A DNA stretch of 64,000 nt from Dietzia aurantiaca (GTDB lineage Bacteria; Actinomycetota; Actinomycetes; Mycobacteriales; Mycobacteriaceae). This document shows positions 26,906 to 35,282 of this stretch, in pieces (the first letter of the stretch is position 1; every line of letters starts with the position of its first letter). The notes under the pieces were generated by a model, which did not search any database, was not told where the DNA came from, and saw nothing but the letters and a program-made list of their open reading frames with translations. A program made the translations under genes and the position numbers. The stretch spans positions 1 to 64,000 of the forward strand of contig NZ_JAIFXZ010000012.1 in the NCBI RefSeq assembly GCF_021033825.1, written 5' to 3'.

Positions 26906-27655
26906 ATGGAACGCTTCACCGACCGGATCGTTCTGATCACCGGCGCAACCGGAGGAATCGGCACGGAGATCTGCACGCGCCTGGCGGGCGAAGGCGCCGT
27001 CGTCGTCGCCGCCGATCTCGCCGGCTCCCCGGTGACGGACCTGGTCGCCTCGCTCCCCACCGGCCCCCATCTCGCACTCGAGCTCGACGTCTCCGCCGAG
27101 GACGACTGGGCCGCGGCGGTGCAGCGCACCCTCGACGCCCACGGCCGGATCGACGCCCTGGTGAACAATGCCGCGATCGGCAGCATCAAGACGGTCGAGG
27201 ACGAGACCCCCGAGCACTGGCAGCGCGTGATCGACGTGGACCAGACCGGCGTGTGGCTCGGCATGAAGCACGCCGGTGGCGCGATCGAACGCACCGGCGG
27301 CGGGGCGATCGTCAATGTCTGCTCGATCCTCGGCAGCGTCGGCGGATTCGGCAACAGCTTCGCCTACCACGCGGCCAAGGGTGCGGTGAGGACCATGACG
27401 AAGAACGCCGCCCTCCACTGGGCCACGAAGGGCGTACGGGTGAACTCGCTGCACCCGGGGTTCATCGAGACCCCGCAGCTGCTGGAGCGATTCGAGGGCT
27501 CCGAGCGCCACCGGGGAATGCTGGCCAACACCCCCATGGGCCGGCTCGGGACGCCCGCCGAGATCGCCGGCAGTGTCGCGTTCCTCGCCTCGGACGACGC
27601 CGGGTTCATGACCGGCGCGGAGGTCTACGCGGACGGCGGCTGGACCGCGCGCTGA
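26906..27655 (+). CDS. Short-chain dehydrogenase (cyclopentanol/hydroxysteroid-type)
   Basis: A 249-residue classical SDR. TGATGGIGTEIC binds the cofactor, the Asp of VVAADLAG suggests NAD(H), NNAA replaces NNAG, and SILGSVGG with YHAAK provides the Ser, Tyr and Lys. The block VDQTGVWLGMKHA resembles cyclopentanol and 3-alpha/20-beta-hydroxysteroid dehydrogenases, hinting at an alicyclic alcohol substrate. That remains inference. It is followed by a strong bidirectional stem-loop. Confidence 0.82.
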   Translation: MERFTDRIVLITGATGGIGTEICTRLAGEGAVVVAADLAGSPVTDLVASLPTGPHLALELDVSAEDDWAAAVQRTLDAHGRIDALVNNAAIGSIKTVEDETPEHWQRVIDVDQTGVWLGMKHAGGAIERTGGGAIVNVCSILGSVGGFGNSFAYHAAKGAVRTMTKNAALHWATKGVRVNSLHPGFIETPQLLERFEGSERHRGMLANTPMGRLGTPAEIAGSVAFLASDDAGFMTGAEVYADGGWTAR

Positions 27656-27675
27656 CCCGGGCCCCAGGGCACGAA

Positions 27676-27703
27676 CGGCCCGCGGGATCCCTCCCGCGGG
27701 CCG
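27676..27703. terminator. Bidirectional stem-loop
   Basis: CGGCCCGCGGGA (27676-27687) and TCCCGCGGGCCG (27692-27703) form a perfect 12-bp stem with a 4-base loop between convergent genes. Confidence 0.75.
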
Positions 27704-27709
27704 CCGGGG

Positions 27710-28738
27710 TCAGTTCGCGATGAAGTGCTGCACCTCGCGCTGCACGTGATCCACCACCGCGTCACCACGCGCGACCAGCACGTCCAGGTGCGCCATCGTC
27801 TCGCAGGTCGCGATCATCTTGTTGAAGTCGTCCAACTCCGCGAACGTCCGCTCACGGCGGGTCCACGGAAGCGAGGCGGCCACCTCGAGCCCGGTGACAC
27901 CGGGGGTCTCGAGAAGGATCCGGCGGGTCGCGTCGAGCCGGGAATCGTGGTGATCCAGCAGCTCACGGACCCTCAGGTGAACGCTCCCACCGGTGGCGCC
28001 GTGCGCCGGCAACATCAGCGAGTCGGGCCTGGCGAGCATGTCCTCGAGCGAGGTCAGGTAGTCCCCGAGGGGATTGTCCCACCCACCCAGCTCGAACCCG
28101 ATCGACGGGGAGATCCGGGGCAGCACATGGTCGCCGGTGAAAGTCACCCCGAGACCGGGGTCGTCGAACACCAGGTGCCCCTTGGTGTGGCCGGCCGTCA
28201 CCGTGGCCCGCATGGCGCGTCCCGCCACCGACACGGGCCCGGGCTCGGTCCACTCGTCCGGCAGCTCCCAGTCGCGCTCGAACCACTCCTCGGTGCGACT
28301 TAGCGCGAGCGCGGCCTCCGCGACCCCGGGCGCCCCGGCACGCCGCAACTGCTCGAGAGAGTCCGCCGGGACCGTGTTGGCCAGCACCCGGAGCGCGGTG
28401 AGACCCGGCTGCTCGAGCCGGCCCAGGTGAACCCGGGTCCCGACCTGCCTGCGCAGCTCGGGCCCCATCGTGTAGTGGTCGCGGTGGATGTGGGTCACAT
28501 GGACGTCGCTGACCTCGGCCAGCCCCACGTCGATCGACCGGAGGCCCCCGTTCAGGATGTCGAGATTGCCGGGCACGTTCCACCCGGCGTCGATCAGCGA
28601 GACCCCGTCGGAGCCCTCCACCACGTATACGTTGATCGCACGCAGGCCGTCGTGCGGCATGGGCAGGGGAATACGGTGAACCGAGTCGGCCACCTGGTAG
28701 CACCCGACCTCGGCCCAGTCCGCACCCCCCACGGTCAC
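27710..28738 (-). CDS. MBL-fold metallohydrolase
   Basis: A 342-residue metallo-beta-lactamase-fold enzyme. The metal motif THIHRDH (His83, His85, Asp87, His88) is followed by further ligands in TAGHTKGHL, TFTGDHVLP and LPAHGATG. C-terminal helices resemble the LACTB2/glyoxalase II-like group. Possible roles are hydrolysis of a thioester or lactone, for example releasing CoA or opening a ring. The GTG start at 28738 overlaps the stop of the upstream EthD gene (GTGA), so the pair is coupled. Confidence 0.8.
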   Translation of the reverse strand: MTVGGADWAEVGCYQVADSVHRIPLPMPHDGLRAINVYVVEGSDGVSLIDAGWNVPGNLDILNGGLRSIDVGLAEVSDVHVTHIHRDHYTMGPELRRQVGTRVHLGRLEQPGLTALRVLANTVPADSLEQLRRAGAPGVAEAALALSRTEEWFERDWELPDEWTEPGPVSVAGRAMRATVTAGHTKGHLVFDDPGLGVTFTGDHVLPRISPSIGFELGGWDNPLGDYLTSLEDMLARPDSLMLPAHGATGGSVHLRVRELLDHHDSRLDATRRILLETPGVTGLEVAASLPWTRRERTFAELDDFNKMIATCETMAHLDVLVARGDAVVDHVQREVQHFIAN

Positions 28739-29061
28739 TCCCCCGAGACCATGAGCTGCTCGTCGCCCATCACCATGATGGCCCGTCCGCCCATCGATCC
28801 GACGTGCTCGGCCGCCCTGGCCCACTCCGGGCTGGAGAGCATCTCCTCGTAGGCCTCCTTCGAGTCGAAGGACAGGACCGAGACGCCGTCCCAGCCCTGC
28901 GAATGCCGGTTGGGACCCGTGTCCCCGACCGCGGTGTGGGACCAGCGGCGCAGTCCCGGCAGCGGGTAGGTCACGTCGGCGTGATCGCCGCGCCACCACT
29001 CGATGAACTGCTCGTGGGTCCACTCACCTGGCTTGGACGCCATGACGATCAGGTTGTACAT
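28735..29061 (-). CDS. EthD-domain (dimeric alpha-beta barrel) protein
   Basis: A 108-residue protein. The pattern MYNLIVMASKPGEWTHEQFIEWWRGDHADV, then LPGLRRWSHT and LSFDSKEAYEEMLSSPEW, is that of EthD-domain proteins found in ether, alkane and aromatic degradation clusters. Their biochemical role is unresolved. The ATG at 29061 follows GGAGGATGAG. A module B element begins 15 bases upstream, and the MBL hydrolase gene is translationally coupled downstream. Confidence 0.75.
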   Translation of the reverse strand: MYNLIVMASKPGEWTHEQFIEWWRGDHADVTYPLPGLRRWSHTAVGDTGPNRHSQGWDGVSVLSFDSKEAYEEMLSSPEWARAAEHVGSMGGRAIMVMGDEQLMVSGE

Positions 29062-29076
29062 CTCATCCTCCGGATT

Positions 29077-29094
29077 TGAATTCACTTCAGGTCT
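29077..29094. promoter_or_regulatory. Module B 18-bp element (copy c)
   Basis: TGAATTCACTTCAGGTCT, just upstream of the EthD gene. The TGAA-N5-TTCA core is exact. Confidence 0.5.
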
Positions 29095-29140
29095 TGGGGT
29101 CAAGGTACCACCCGGACAGAGCCGTCGAGGTGGAAGCGCC

Positions 29141-29755
29141 TCAGTGCACCAATCGGATGCAGGCGTCGGTGACCGACTCCGCGATCTGAGGCAGCTGACG
29201 GCCGCCGCCCGGGCGATACCAACTCCACACGGAGTTGATGAGACCCAGAACGAACCGGCCGAGCTCCTTCTCGTCGCGCTGCGGGAACTCCCCGGAGTCC
29301 ATTCCGCGCCTGAGCAGGTCCGTCCAGTCGTTCTCGACCACCCGCACCATCTCGCGCGCCCGGATCCGCTCGTCCTCCTCGCGCTCCGACGACCTGGGGG
29401 ACGCCAGCATGTCGATGTGGTTGAGCAGGATGCGTGCCGAGAGCGCCTCGGTCTCGGTGATGTCGTAGGCGCTCGCGATCACGGCCCGGAACGCCGACCC
29501 CGCGTCGGCCGATCCCTCGACCGCGGCCTCGAACCTCTCGTGGTAGCGCGTCAGCTCCATCCTCATGATGGTCAGCAGGCAGTGCGCCTTGGACTCGAAG
29601 TAGTGGTACAGCGCAGTCTGGCCGATGCCGACCTCTTTGGCGACCGTGGCCCATTTCGTGTGCTCGTAGCCGACGCTGCCGAAGTTGGCCACGGCTGCAT
29701 CCAGAATGACATTGCGCTTGGAGCGCGGACTCTCGGTTCTCGTTGTGGCCGCCAT
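29141..29755 (-). CDS. TetR-family regulator, likely regulator of module B
   Basis: A 204-residue TetR protein. The DNA-binding domain covers residues about 10-58 (FGSVGYEHTKWATVAKEVGIGQTALYHYFESK), with a long ligand domain behind it containing LSARILLNHIDMLASP. It lies directly downstream of the ten-gene operon, and its own upstream region carries a palindrome of the module B type at 29802-29816. That fits autoregulation and control of the other copies. The ligand is probably a CoA thioester of the pathway; unproven. Confidence 0.82.
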   Translation of the reverse strand: MAATTRTESPRSKRNVILDAAVANFGSVGYEHTKWATVAKEVGIGQTALYHYFESKAHCLLTIMRMELTRYHERFEAAVEGSADAGSAFRAVIASAYDITETEALSARILLNHIDMLASPRSSEREEDERIRAREMVRVVENDWTDLLRRGMDSGEFPQRDEKELGRFVLGLINSVWSWYRPGGGRQLPQIAESVTDACIRLVH

Positions 29756-29792
29756 GTGGCACTCCCCCGAACTCGGTGTATTTCCTTAAGGT

Positions 29793-29816
29793 TAGGTGAA
29801 ATTGAGTTCAACTCAA
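29793..29816. promoter_or_regulatory. Module B element and palindrome at the TetR gene (copy d)
   Basis: A perfect palindrome TTGAGTT-C-AACTCAA lies at 29802-29816, overlapping on the minus strand a divergent form of the element (TGAACTCAATTTCA..., from 29810 downward). It starts 37 bases before the TetR ATG. Confidence 0.5.
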
Positions 29817-29848
29817 ACACTATCAGCCGGAAACGTGCTCCCGGGCCG

Positions 29849-31351
29849 TCATTGCGAAGCTTCTTCGGCGAACGTCGCCGCGAGATTCGCGGCACCGGCG
29901 CGATCCAGCTTCCCGACCCGCGACTGCGGCAGCGACTCCACCGAGATCACGAACTCCGGCCACTTGAACTTGGGGAAGTCCGCCGCGTCGAGTTCCCGCC
30001 GGATCTCCTCCAACCCCGGGGCCTGACCGTCCGGCACCACGAGCGCCGCGGCCCTCTCCCCCAGCACGGGATCCGGGACGGGGACCACGCACACCTGATG
30101 GATCCCCGGGATCCCGGCCAGCGCCGCCTCGACCTCGTTGATGTCGATGTTTCGGCCGCCGCGGATGATGAGGTCCTTCTCGCGCCCGCGGATGCTCACG
30201 CAGCCGTCGTCGAAGATCACCGCGCGGTCGCCGGTCGCCAGGAATCCGTCCTCTGTCACGTCGGGAGCGACGGGCAGACCGCCGCGCGCATAGCCGAGGA
30301 AGACCGACGGCCCCTTGACCTGGAGTGAGCCGACCTCACCCGGGCCGAGCACACGGCCGTCCCCGTCGACCACCCTGGAGAGGGTCCCGGGGAACGGCCG
30401 GCCGTCGCGCCCGAGGCGCACCTCCACGCCGTCGTCCGGGAGCGGGGTGGTGTGCCCGAGCGCCTCGGACATCCCGAACACCCGCAGGAACGTGGTGCCG
30501 AGCCGGAGTTCCGCCGACCGCAGTGATTTCTCGTTCATGGGTCCGCCGCCGACCGTCATGGCCTTCATCGCGGACAGCGCGCCGTCCGCCCCGTCGACGA
30601 GCGTGAGCTGCAGCGCCATGGTGGGCACGAGCATCGTCCACGCGACCGCGTTGTCGCGCAGCACGGCGACGGCACGCTCGGGGTTCCATTTCGCGTCGGC
30701 CACCATGGCCCCACCGAGCATCGTGGGCAGGTACATCCCGAAGCAGATGGCGGCGGCTGACGACAGCGGCACGAGCGCACCGATCGCGTCACCCGGCTCC
30801 AGTCCCACCGCATCGATCGTCGACTGACCGGCGTACCGCAGTGCGTCCTCGGTCTGGATGACGCACTTGGGGCGCCCGGTCGAGCCGGAGGTCATGGCGG
30901 CCACCACACCGCCCTTCCAGTGTTCGACGCCCCGGGTCCGCCCATCCGCCGGTCCGTGGACCTCCCAGCCGGCCAGGGCCTGACCCGAGGGGACGAACCC
31001 GTACCCTTCCAGGCCCCACACCTGTCCGAGCGGTCCGTCGGCCACCACGACGTCGGGCCGGAGGTCCTCCATCGCGATGTCGAACTCCGACCTGGTGGCG
31101 TGGCCACTCATCACCGCGAGCAGTCCGCCGGTCAGTCCCACCGCGACGGCGGCGGCGACGGTGCGCCACGAGTTGTCCGCGCGGACCAGCACCGTGGCGG
31201 GGCCGTCGGTCGCCGACTCCAGTACCGTCGCGAGCTCGCGGGCGGCCCGGACCACCTCGGTGATCGTGTGCGTGCCCTCGCCGTCGACCACAGCGATGGC
31301 GTCCGGGGTTCGGGTTGCACGTTCGGTGACGTCCCTGGCCAGCTGCTTCAT
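29849..31351 (-). CDS. Class I adenylate-forming acyl-CoA ligase
   Basis: A 500-residue AMP-binding enzyme. MTSGSTGRPK is the phosphate loop, GDRAVIFDDGCVSIRGREKDLIIRGG the hinge, and SRVGKLDRA holds the catalytic Lys near the C-terminus. Low similarity to the synthetase at 23100 suggests a different acid substrate. It is the last gene of the ten-gene run from 39840 down to here, 84 bases after the alcohol dehydrogenase gene. It would provide the CoA thioester on which the dehydrogenases of the operon act. Confidence 0.85.
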   Translation of the reverse strand: MKQLARDVTERATRTPDAIAVVDGEGTHTITEVVRAARELATVLESATDGPATVLVRADNSWRTVAAAVAVGLTGGLLAVMSGHATRSEFDIAMEDLRPDVVVADGPLGQVWGLEGYGFVPSGQALAGWEVHGPADGRTRGVEHWKGGVVAAMTSGSTGRPKCVIQTEDALRYAGQSTIDAVGLEPGDAIGALVPLSSAAAICFGMYLPTMLGGAMVADAKWNPERAVAVLRDNAVAWTMLVPTMALQLTLVDGADGALSAMKAMTVGGGPMNEKSLRSAELRLGTTFLRVFGMSEALGHTTPLPDDGVEVRLGRDGRPFPGTLSRVVDGDGRVLGPGEVGSLQVKGPSVFLGYARGGLPVAPDVTEDGFLATGDRAVIFDDGCVSIRGREKDLIIRGGRNIDINEVEAALAGIPGIHQVCVVPVPDPVLGERAAALVVPDGQAPGLEEIRRELDAADFPKFKWPEFVISVESLPQSRVGKLDRAGAANLAATFAEEASQ

Positions 31352-31435
31352 GGTCGCGTTCTCCTTGGGGTGTGTGAAAGGTGTGGGTGGGGTGTGGGAC
31401 CGGCGACCGGGTCCGAGTGGGCGGGAGTGACCCGA

Positions 31436-32509
31436 TCAGGGGACGACGACGAGGCGGCCGTCCGCCCGGCCGTGCCGCAGCTCCTCGTAGGCGTTCAGGA
31501 CCTCATCCAGGCTCCGCGTCTCCACGACGGCGGACAGTGTCCCGGCCGCGGCGAGGTCCACGACGTCCCGCAGGTGCCGGTGCGGGCCCCAGAAGGGGGC
31601 CTCGACGCGCCACCCGCGGGGCAGTGAGCCCTTCTTGTCGACGGTCAGGTGCCCGCCGGCCGAGCCCACCACGACCAGGGTGGCCCCGGTTGCCATGAGT
31701 CCGTCGGCGGCATCCAGGGTCTGTCCCGCGCCGACGAAGTCCATGACGAGGTCGGCGCCGGTGTCGCCGGACACCTCGGACACCAGCGCCGCGGCCTCGG
31801 CGACCGAGGCCACCGTGTGGTCCGCGCCGAGGCGCAGCCCGAGTTCCCGGGCGGACTCGCGGGGGTCCACGCCGATGATCACCGCGGGCGCGCGGTCGGC
31901 GAGCACCTGCACCGCGAGGTGGCCGAGGCCCCCGATCCCGATCACCACGACGATCGCCCCGGCCGGGTCGACCGGCTGCGACACCACGGCGTGGTAGGCG
32001 GTGAGGGCGGCGTCGGTCAGCGGGGCCACAGCGGGTCCTACGGCGGCGTCGACCTCCACCAGGTGCCGGACGGACGGGACGAGCATGTAGTCGGCGAGTC
32101 CGCCGTCGCGGCCGGTGCCGCAGCCGATCGGTCCGGTGAGCGTCACACAGTAGTTGTCCCGGCCCGCCAGGCACTTGCGACAGCTACCGCAGGACCAGAC
32201 GCCGTGGACACCGCAGGTGCGGCCCATCCACTCGATGTCCGCGGCATCGCCCACCTCGACGACCGTGCCGACGACCTCGTGGCCGAGGGTGAACGGCAGC
32301 TCGTAGGGCAGCACCCCCGCGTTCGCGTCCATGATGTGCAGGTCGGAATGACACAGGCCCGCGGCGTCCACACGGAGCAGCACCTGGCCCGGCGCGGGCC
32401 GCGGAACCGGCACGCGGTCGAGGGTCGGGGCCTGACCCCACTGGTGGAGCCTGAGGGCCCGCATCTCCGGCGGCAGCCCGGCTGCGGCCGCCGATCCCGT
32501 TCCCGTCAT
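31436..32509 (-). CDS. Zinc-dependent MDR alcohol dehydrogenase
   Basis: A 357-residue MDR. Zinc ligands are in AAGLCHSDLHI and LGHEVVG, with an Asp as the third ligand position (LTDAALTAYHAV). The structural lobe has its four Cys in WSCGSCRKCLAGRDNYC. The Rossmann motif is GIGGLGHLAVQ, and Asp in VDPRE suggests NAD(H). An Ala/Gly-rich leader of about 15 residues precedes the domain. Its ATG overlaps the stop of the upstream SDR (ATGA, 32506-32509). Likely an alcohol or hydroxyacyl oxidation step; substrate unknown. Confidence 0.83.
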   Translation of the reverse strand: MTGTGSAAAAGLPPEMRALRLHQWGQAPTLDRVPVPRPAPGQVLLRVDAAGLCHSDLHIMDANAGVLPYELPFTLGHEVVGTVVEVGDAADIEWMGRTCGVHGVWSCGSCRKCLAGRDNYCVTLTGPIGCGTGRDGGLADYMLVPSVRHLVEVDAAVGPAVAPLTDAALTAYHAVVSQPVDPAGAIVVVIGIGGLGHLAVQVLADRAPAVIIGVDPRESARELGLRLGADHTVASVAEAAALVSEVSGDTGADLVMDFVGAGQTLDAADGLMATGATLVVVGSAGGHLTVDKKGSLPRGWRVEAPFWGPHRHLRDVVDLAAAGTLSAVVETRSLDEVLNAYEELRHGRADGRLVVVP

Positions 32510-33270
32510 CGCGCCGTCCACCCGCCGTCGACCGTGAGGACGTGCCCGGTCACGTAGCTGGAGGCGTCGGAGGCGAGGAACAGCACCGCGCCGTCCACCT
32601 CGCCCGCCCGGCCGCCCCGGCCGAGCATCGAGTTGCGTCGCACCCAGCCGGCCGACTTGTCGTTGGTGAACAGGCCGTCGGTCATCTCCGTGTCGAACCA
32701 GCCAGGCACCACTGCGTTGACCCTGACGCCCCGCCGGCCCCACTGGCCCGCGAGCTCGCGGGTGGTGCCGATGACCGCGGACTTGCTCGCCGCGTACCCG
32801 GCGCCACCGATCGGGGCGGTCGAGACCAGGCCGACCACCGAGGAGATGTTGACGATCGACATGCCCCGGCCCTCGGGCAGGGCGTTGACCGCGGCCACCG
32901 ACAGGTGGAATCCGGAGGTGAGGTTGACCCGGAGGATGTCGTCGAACTCCTCGGCGCTCTCGGTCAGTGCGTCCGGGGGCCCGGGCCGTCCGGCGTTGTT
33001 CACCAGGATGTCGACACCGCCGTCGATCTCGGAGGCGACCGCGATCAGTCGCTCTCGATCGGCGGGCACGGTGATGTCGCACTCGACCGGGACGAGGCCC
33101 GGCAGATCAGCCGCGAGCGAGGTCAGCCGGTCGGCCCGCCGGGCCGCCGCCACGACGGTCGCGCCCGCGGCGGCGAGGGTGCGGGCGAACCCGTCCCCCA
33201 GTCCGGAGGACGCTCCCGTCACCACGGCCACGCGTCCGGACAGGTCGAACATTTCCGCGGGCGTGGGCAT
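32506..33270 (-). CDS. Short-chain dehydrogenase
   Basis: A 254-residue SDR. TGASSGLGDGFARTL, NNAG, NISSVVG and YAASK give the cofactor and active sites, and AARRADR after beta-2 suggests NADP(H). It is closer to the SDR at 19660 (both have SGLGxGFARxL) than to its direct neighbour at 33270. So the two kinase/ACAD modules each have an SDR of the same type. It is coupled on both sides: TGATG with the upstream SDR and ATGA with the downstream dehydrogenase. Confidence 0.83.
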   Translation of the reverse strand: MPTPAEMFDLSGRVAVVTGASSGLGDGFARTLAAAGATVVAAARRADRLTSLAADLPGLVPVECDITVPADRERLIAVASEIDGGVDILVNNAGRPGPPDALTESAEEFDDILRVNLTSGFHLSVAAVNALPEGRGMSIVNISSVVGLVSTAPIGGAGYAASKSAVIGTTRELAGQWGRRGVRVNAVVPGWFDTEMTDGLFTNDKSAGWVRRNSMLGRGGRAGEVDGAVLFLASDASSYVTGHVLTVDGGWTAR

Positions 33271-34034
33271 CAGTAGACCGCCGTCCGCCCGCCGTCGACT
33301 GGGATGATCGCGCCGGTCGTGTACCCCGCCTGATCCGAGGCCAGGTGAACGACCATGCCCGCGAGCTCGCGCGGATCGCCGAGCCGCCCCGCGGGCAGCC
33401 GGTTCACGACCAGTCCCAGGAACTCCTCGTCCCAGTCCGCCGCCATGTCCGAGGCGAATGCACCGGGCATGATGCAGTTGACCCGGACGGTCGGCGCGTA
33501 CTCCTGGGCGAAAGCCCTGGTCAGGGCGTTGAGTCCGTTCTTGGCGGCCGCGTACGTGGCCTCCTGTGGGCTCGGGCGCTCGGAGCCGATGCTCGAGATG
33601 TTGATGATCGAGCCGCCGCCGCCCTTGACCATCCGGTCGCCGGCCACGGCCATCAGCCGGAACGGTCCCTTGAGGTTGACGTCGATGGTCTTGGTGAACA
33701 GGCCCTCGGAGACCTCGAGCGAGGTCGGGGCCAGGGGCGCGATGCCGGCGTTGTTGACCACCACGTCGATCGACCCGTGTTCGGCGACGATCGCGTCCAC
33801 GGCGGGCTCGATCGCGTCCCAGTCACCCACGTGCAGGGCAAGTGGGTGGGCCGGGATCCCGGTGGCCTCGGTGATCTCCTCGGCGACCGCCTCACACTGG
33901 TCCGCCTTACGGCTCGAGACGATGACGGTCGCGCCGGCCTCCGAGAGGGCCAGCGCCGTGGCCTTCCCCAGCCCACGGGTGGCACCGGTGACCAGGGCCA
34001 CCTTGCCGTCGAGTAGTCGGGGTGAGGTGCTCAT
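33270..34034 (-). CDS. Short-chain dehydrogenase
   Basis: A 254-residue SDR. TGATRGLGKATALAL, NNAG near residue 92, NISSIGS and YAAAK are intact. The SSRK segment after beta-2 suggests NADP(H). The profile (LLDGKVALVTGATRG, AQEYAPTVRVNCIMPG) is like DHRS4/GNO-type carbonyl reductases, so it may act on a ketone rather than a CoA thioester. The ATG at 34034 overlaps the stop of the ACAD gene as ATGA. Confidence 0.83.
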   Translation of the reverse strand: MSTSPRLLDGKVALVTGATRGLGKATALALSEAGATVIVSSRKADQCEAVAEEITEATGIPAHPLALHVGDWDAIEPAVDAIVAEHGSIDVVVNNAGIAPLAPTSLEVSEGLFTKTIDVNLKGPFRLMAVAGDRMVKGGGGSIINISSIGSERPSPQEATYAAAKNGLNALTRAFAQEYAPTVRVNCIMPGAFASDMAADWDEEFLGLVVNRLPAGRLGDPRELAGMVVHLASDQAGYTTGAIIPVDGGRTAVY

Positions 34035-35254
34035 CGCTCGCTCTCCTTCGAGGGGGTGTACTTCTTCAACTCCAGCCGCGCCATCGTCCGCAGGTGAACC
34101 TCGGAAGGGCCGTCCGCGATCTGCAATGCCCGGGTCAGGGAGTAGAAGCGCCCGAGGACGTTGTCGTCGCTGACCCCGGCGGCCCCGTAGGTCTGCACCG
34201 CACGGTCTACGACCCGGTGGGCGGTCTCCATCGCGCTGATCTTGATCGCGGCCACATCGGACCGGGCCGCGGCGTTGCCCTGGGTGTCCATGAGCCAGGC
34301 CGCCTTGAAGGTGATGAGCCGGATCTGGTCGATCTCGATACGGCTGCGGGCGATCCACTCACGGATGACGCCGCGCCTGGCGAGCGGCTCGCCGAAGGCG
34401 ACCCGGTCGGTGGCACGCTGGCACAGCATCTCCAGTGCCCGCTCGGCGATACCGATGGCGCGCATCGCGTAGTGCATCCGGCCGGGGCCGAGCCGGCCCT
34501 GGGCGATGGCGAACCCGCCGCCCTCCTCACCGAGCATGTTCGTCGCCGGAACGCGGACGTTCTCGAAGAGGACCTCGCCGTGGCCGAGGCGGTCGTGGTA
34601 GCCGAGCATCGGCAGGTCGCGCACGACGGTCACGCCTTCGGCGTCCATCGGGACGAGGATCATCGACTGCTGGCGGTAGGTGGACTCGTTCGGGTCCGAT
34701 TTGCCCATCACGATCATGAGTTTGCAGTCGGGGTCCAACACTCCGGAGGCGTACCACTTGCGTCCGTTGATCACGTACTCGTCGCCGTCACGGATGATGC
34801 TGGTGGAGATGTTCGTGGCGTCCGAACTGGCGACGTCCGGCTCGGTCATGGCGAACGCCGACCTGATCTCGCAGCGCAGCAGTGGCTCGAGCCACTGCTT
34901 CTTCTGCTCCTCCGTGCCGTACAGCGCGAGGATCTCCATGTTCCCGGTGTCGGGGGCGGAACAGTTGATCGCCTCGTTGCCGATGAGCGAACGGCCGACG
35001 ATCTCGGCCAGCGGGGCGTACTCGAGATTCGTCAGCCCGGCCCCGAGGTCGCCGTGCGCCATGAAGAGGTTCCACAGGCCCTGCTCGCGGGCGATCGTCT
35101 GGAGGTCCCGCATCACCCGGGGCTGCTCGTGGGGGTTGTCGTTCTCGGCGATCTGCCGGTCGTACACCTCCTCGGCCGGGTACACGTGTTCATCCATGAA
35201 CACCTGAAGCTTCTCGGCGAGCTCCGCCGTGCGCGGGGAAAACGCGAAGTCCAT
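34031..35254 (-). CDS. ACAD10/11-like acyl-CoA dehydrogenase family protein
   Basis: A 407-residue acyl-CoA dehydrogenase fold, clearly paralogous to the protein at 18395: MDFAFSPRTAELAEKLQVFM, MTEPDVASSDATNIST, INGRKWYASGVLD, LGPGRMHYAMRAIGIAERAL. At the position of the catalytic Glu it has A-D-G-P (Asp at about 381). The phosphotransferase-fold kinase gene lies 28 bases upstream (35283). Together they form a second split kinase/ACAD set, expected to act on a 4-hydroxyacyl-CoA by phosphorylation and rearrangement. Confidence 0.83.
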   Translation of the reverse strand: MDFAFSPRTAELAEKLQVFMDEHVYPAEEVYDRQIAENDNPHEQPRVMRDLQTIAREQGLWNLFMAHGDLGAGLTNLEYAPLAEIVGRSLIGNEAINCSAPDTGNMEILALYGTEEQKKQWLEPLLRCEIRSAFAMTEPDVASSDATNISTSIIRDGDEYVINGRKWYASGVLDPDCKLMIVMGKSDPNESTYRQQSMILVPMDAEGVTVVRDLPMLGYHDRLGHGEVLFENVRVPATNMLGEEGGGFAIAQGRLGPGRMHYAMRAIGIAERALEMLCQRATDRVAFGEPLARRGVIREWIARSRIEIDQIRLITFKAAWLMDTQGNAAARSDVAAIKISAMETAHRVVDRAVQTYGAAGVSDDNVLGRFYSLTRALQIADGPSEVHLRTMARLELKKYTPSKESER

Positions 35255-35282
35255 GATCTGTCTCGTTTCTGAAGGTGTCGCG

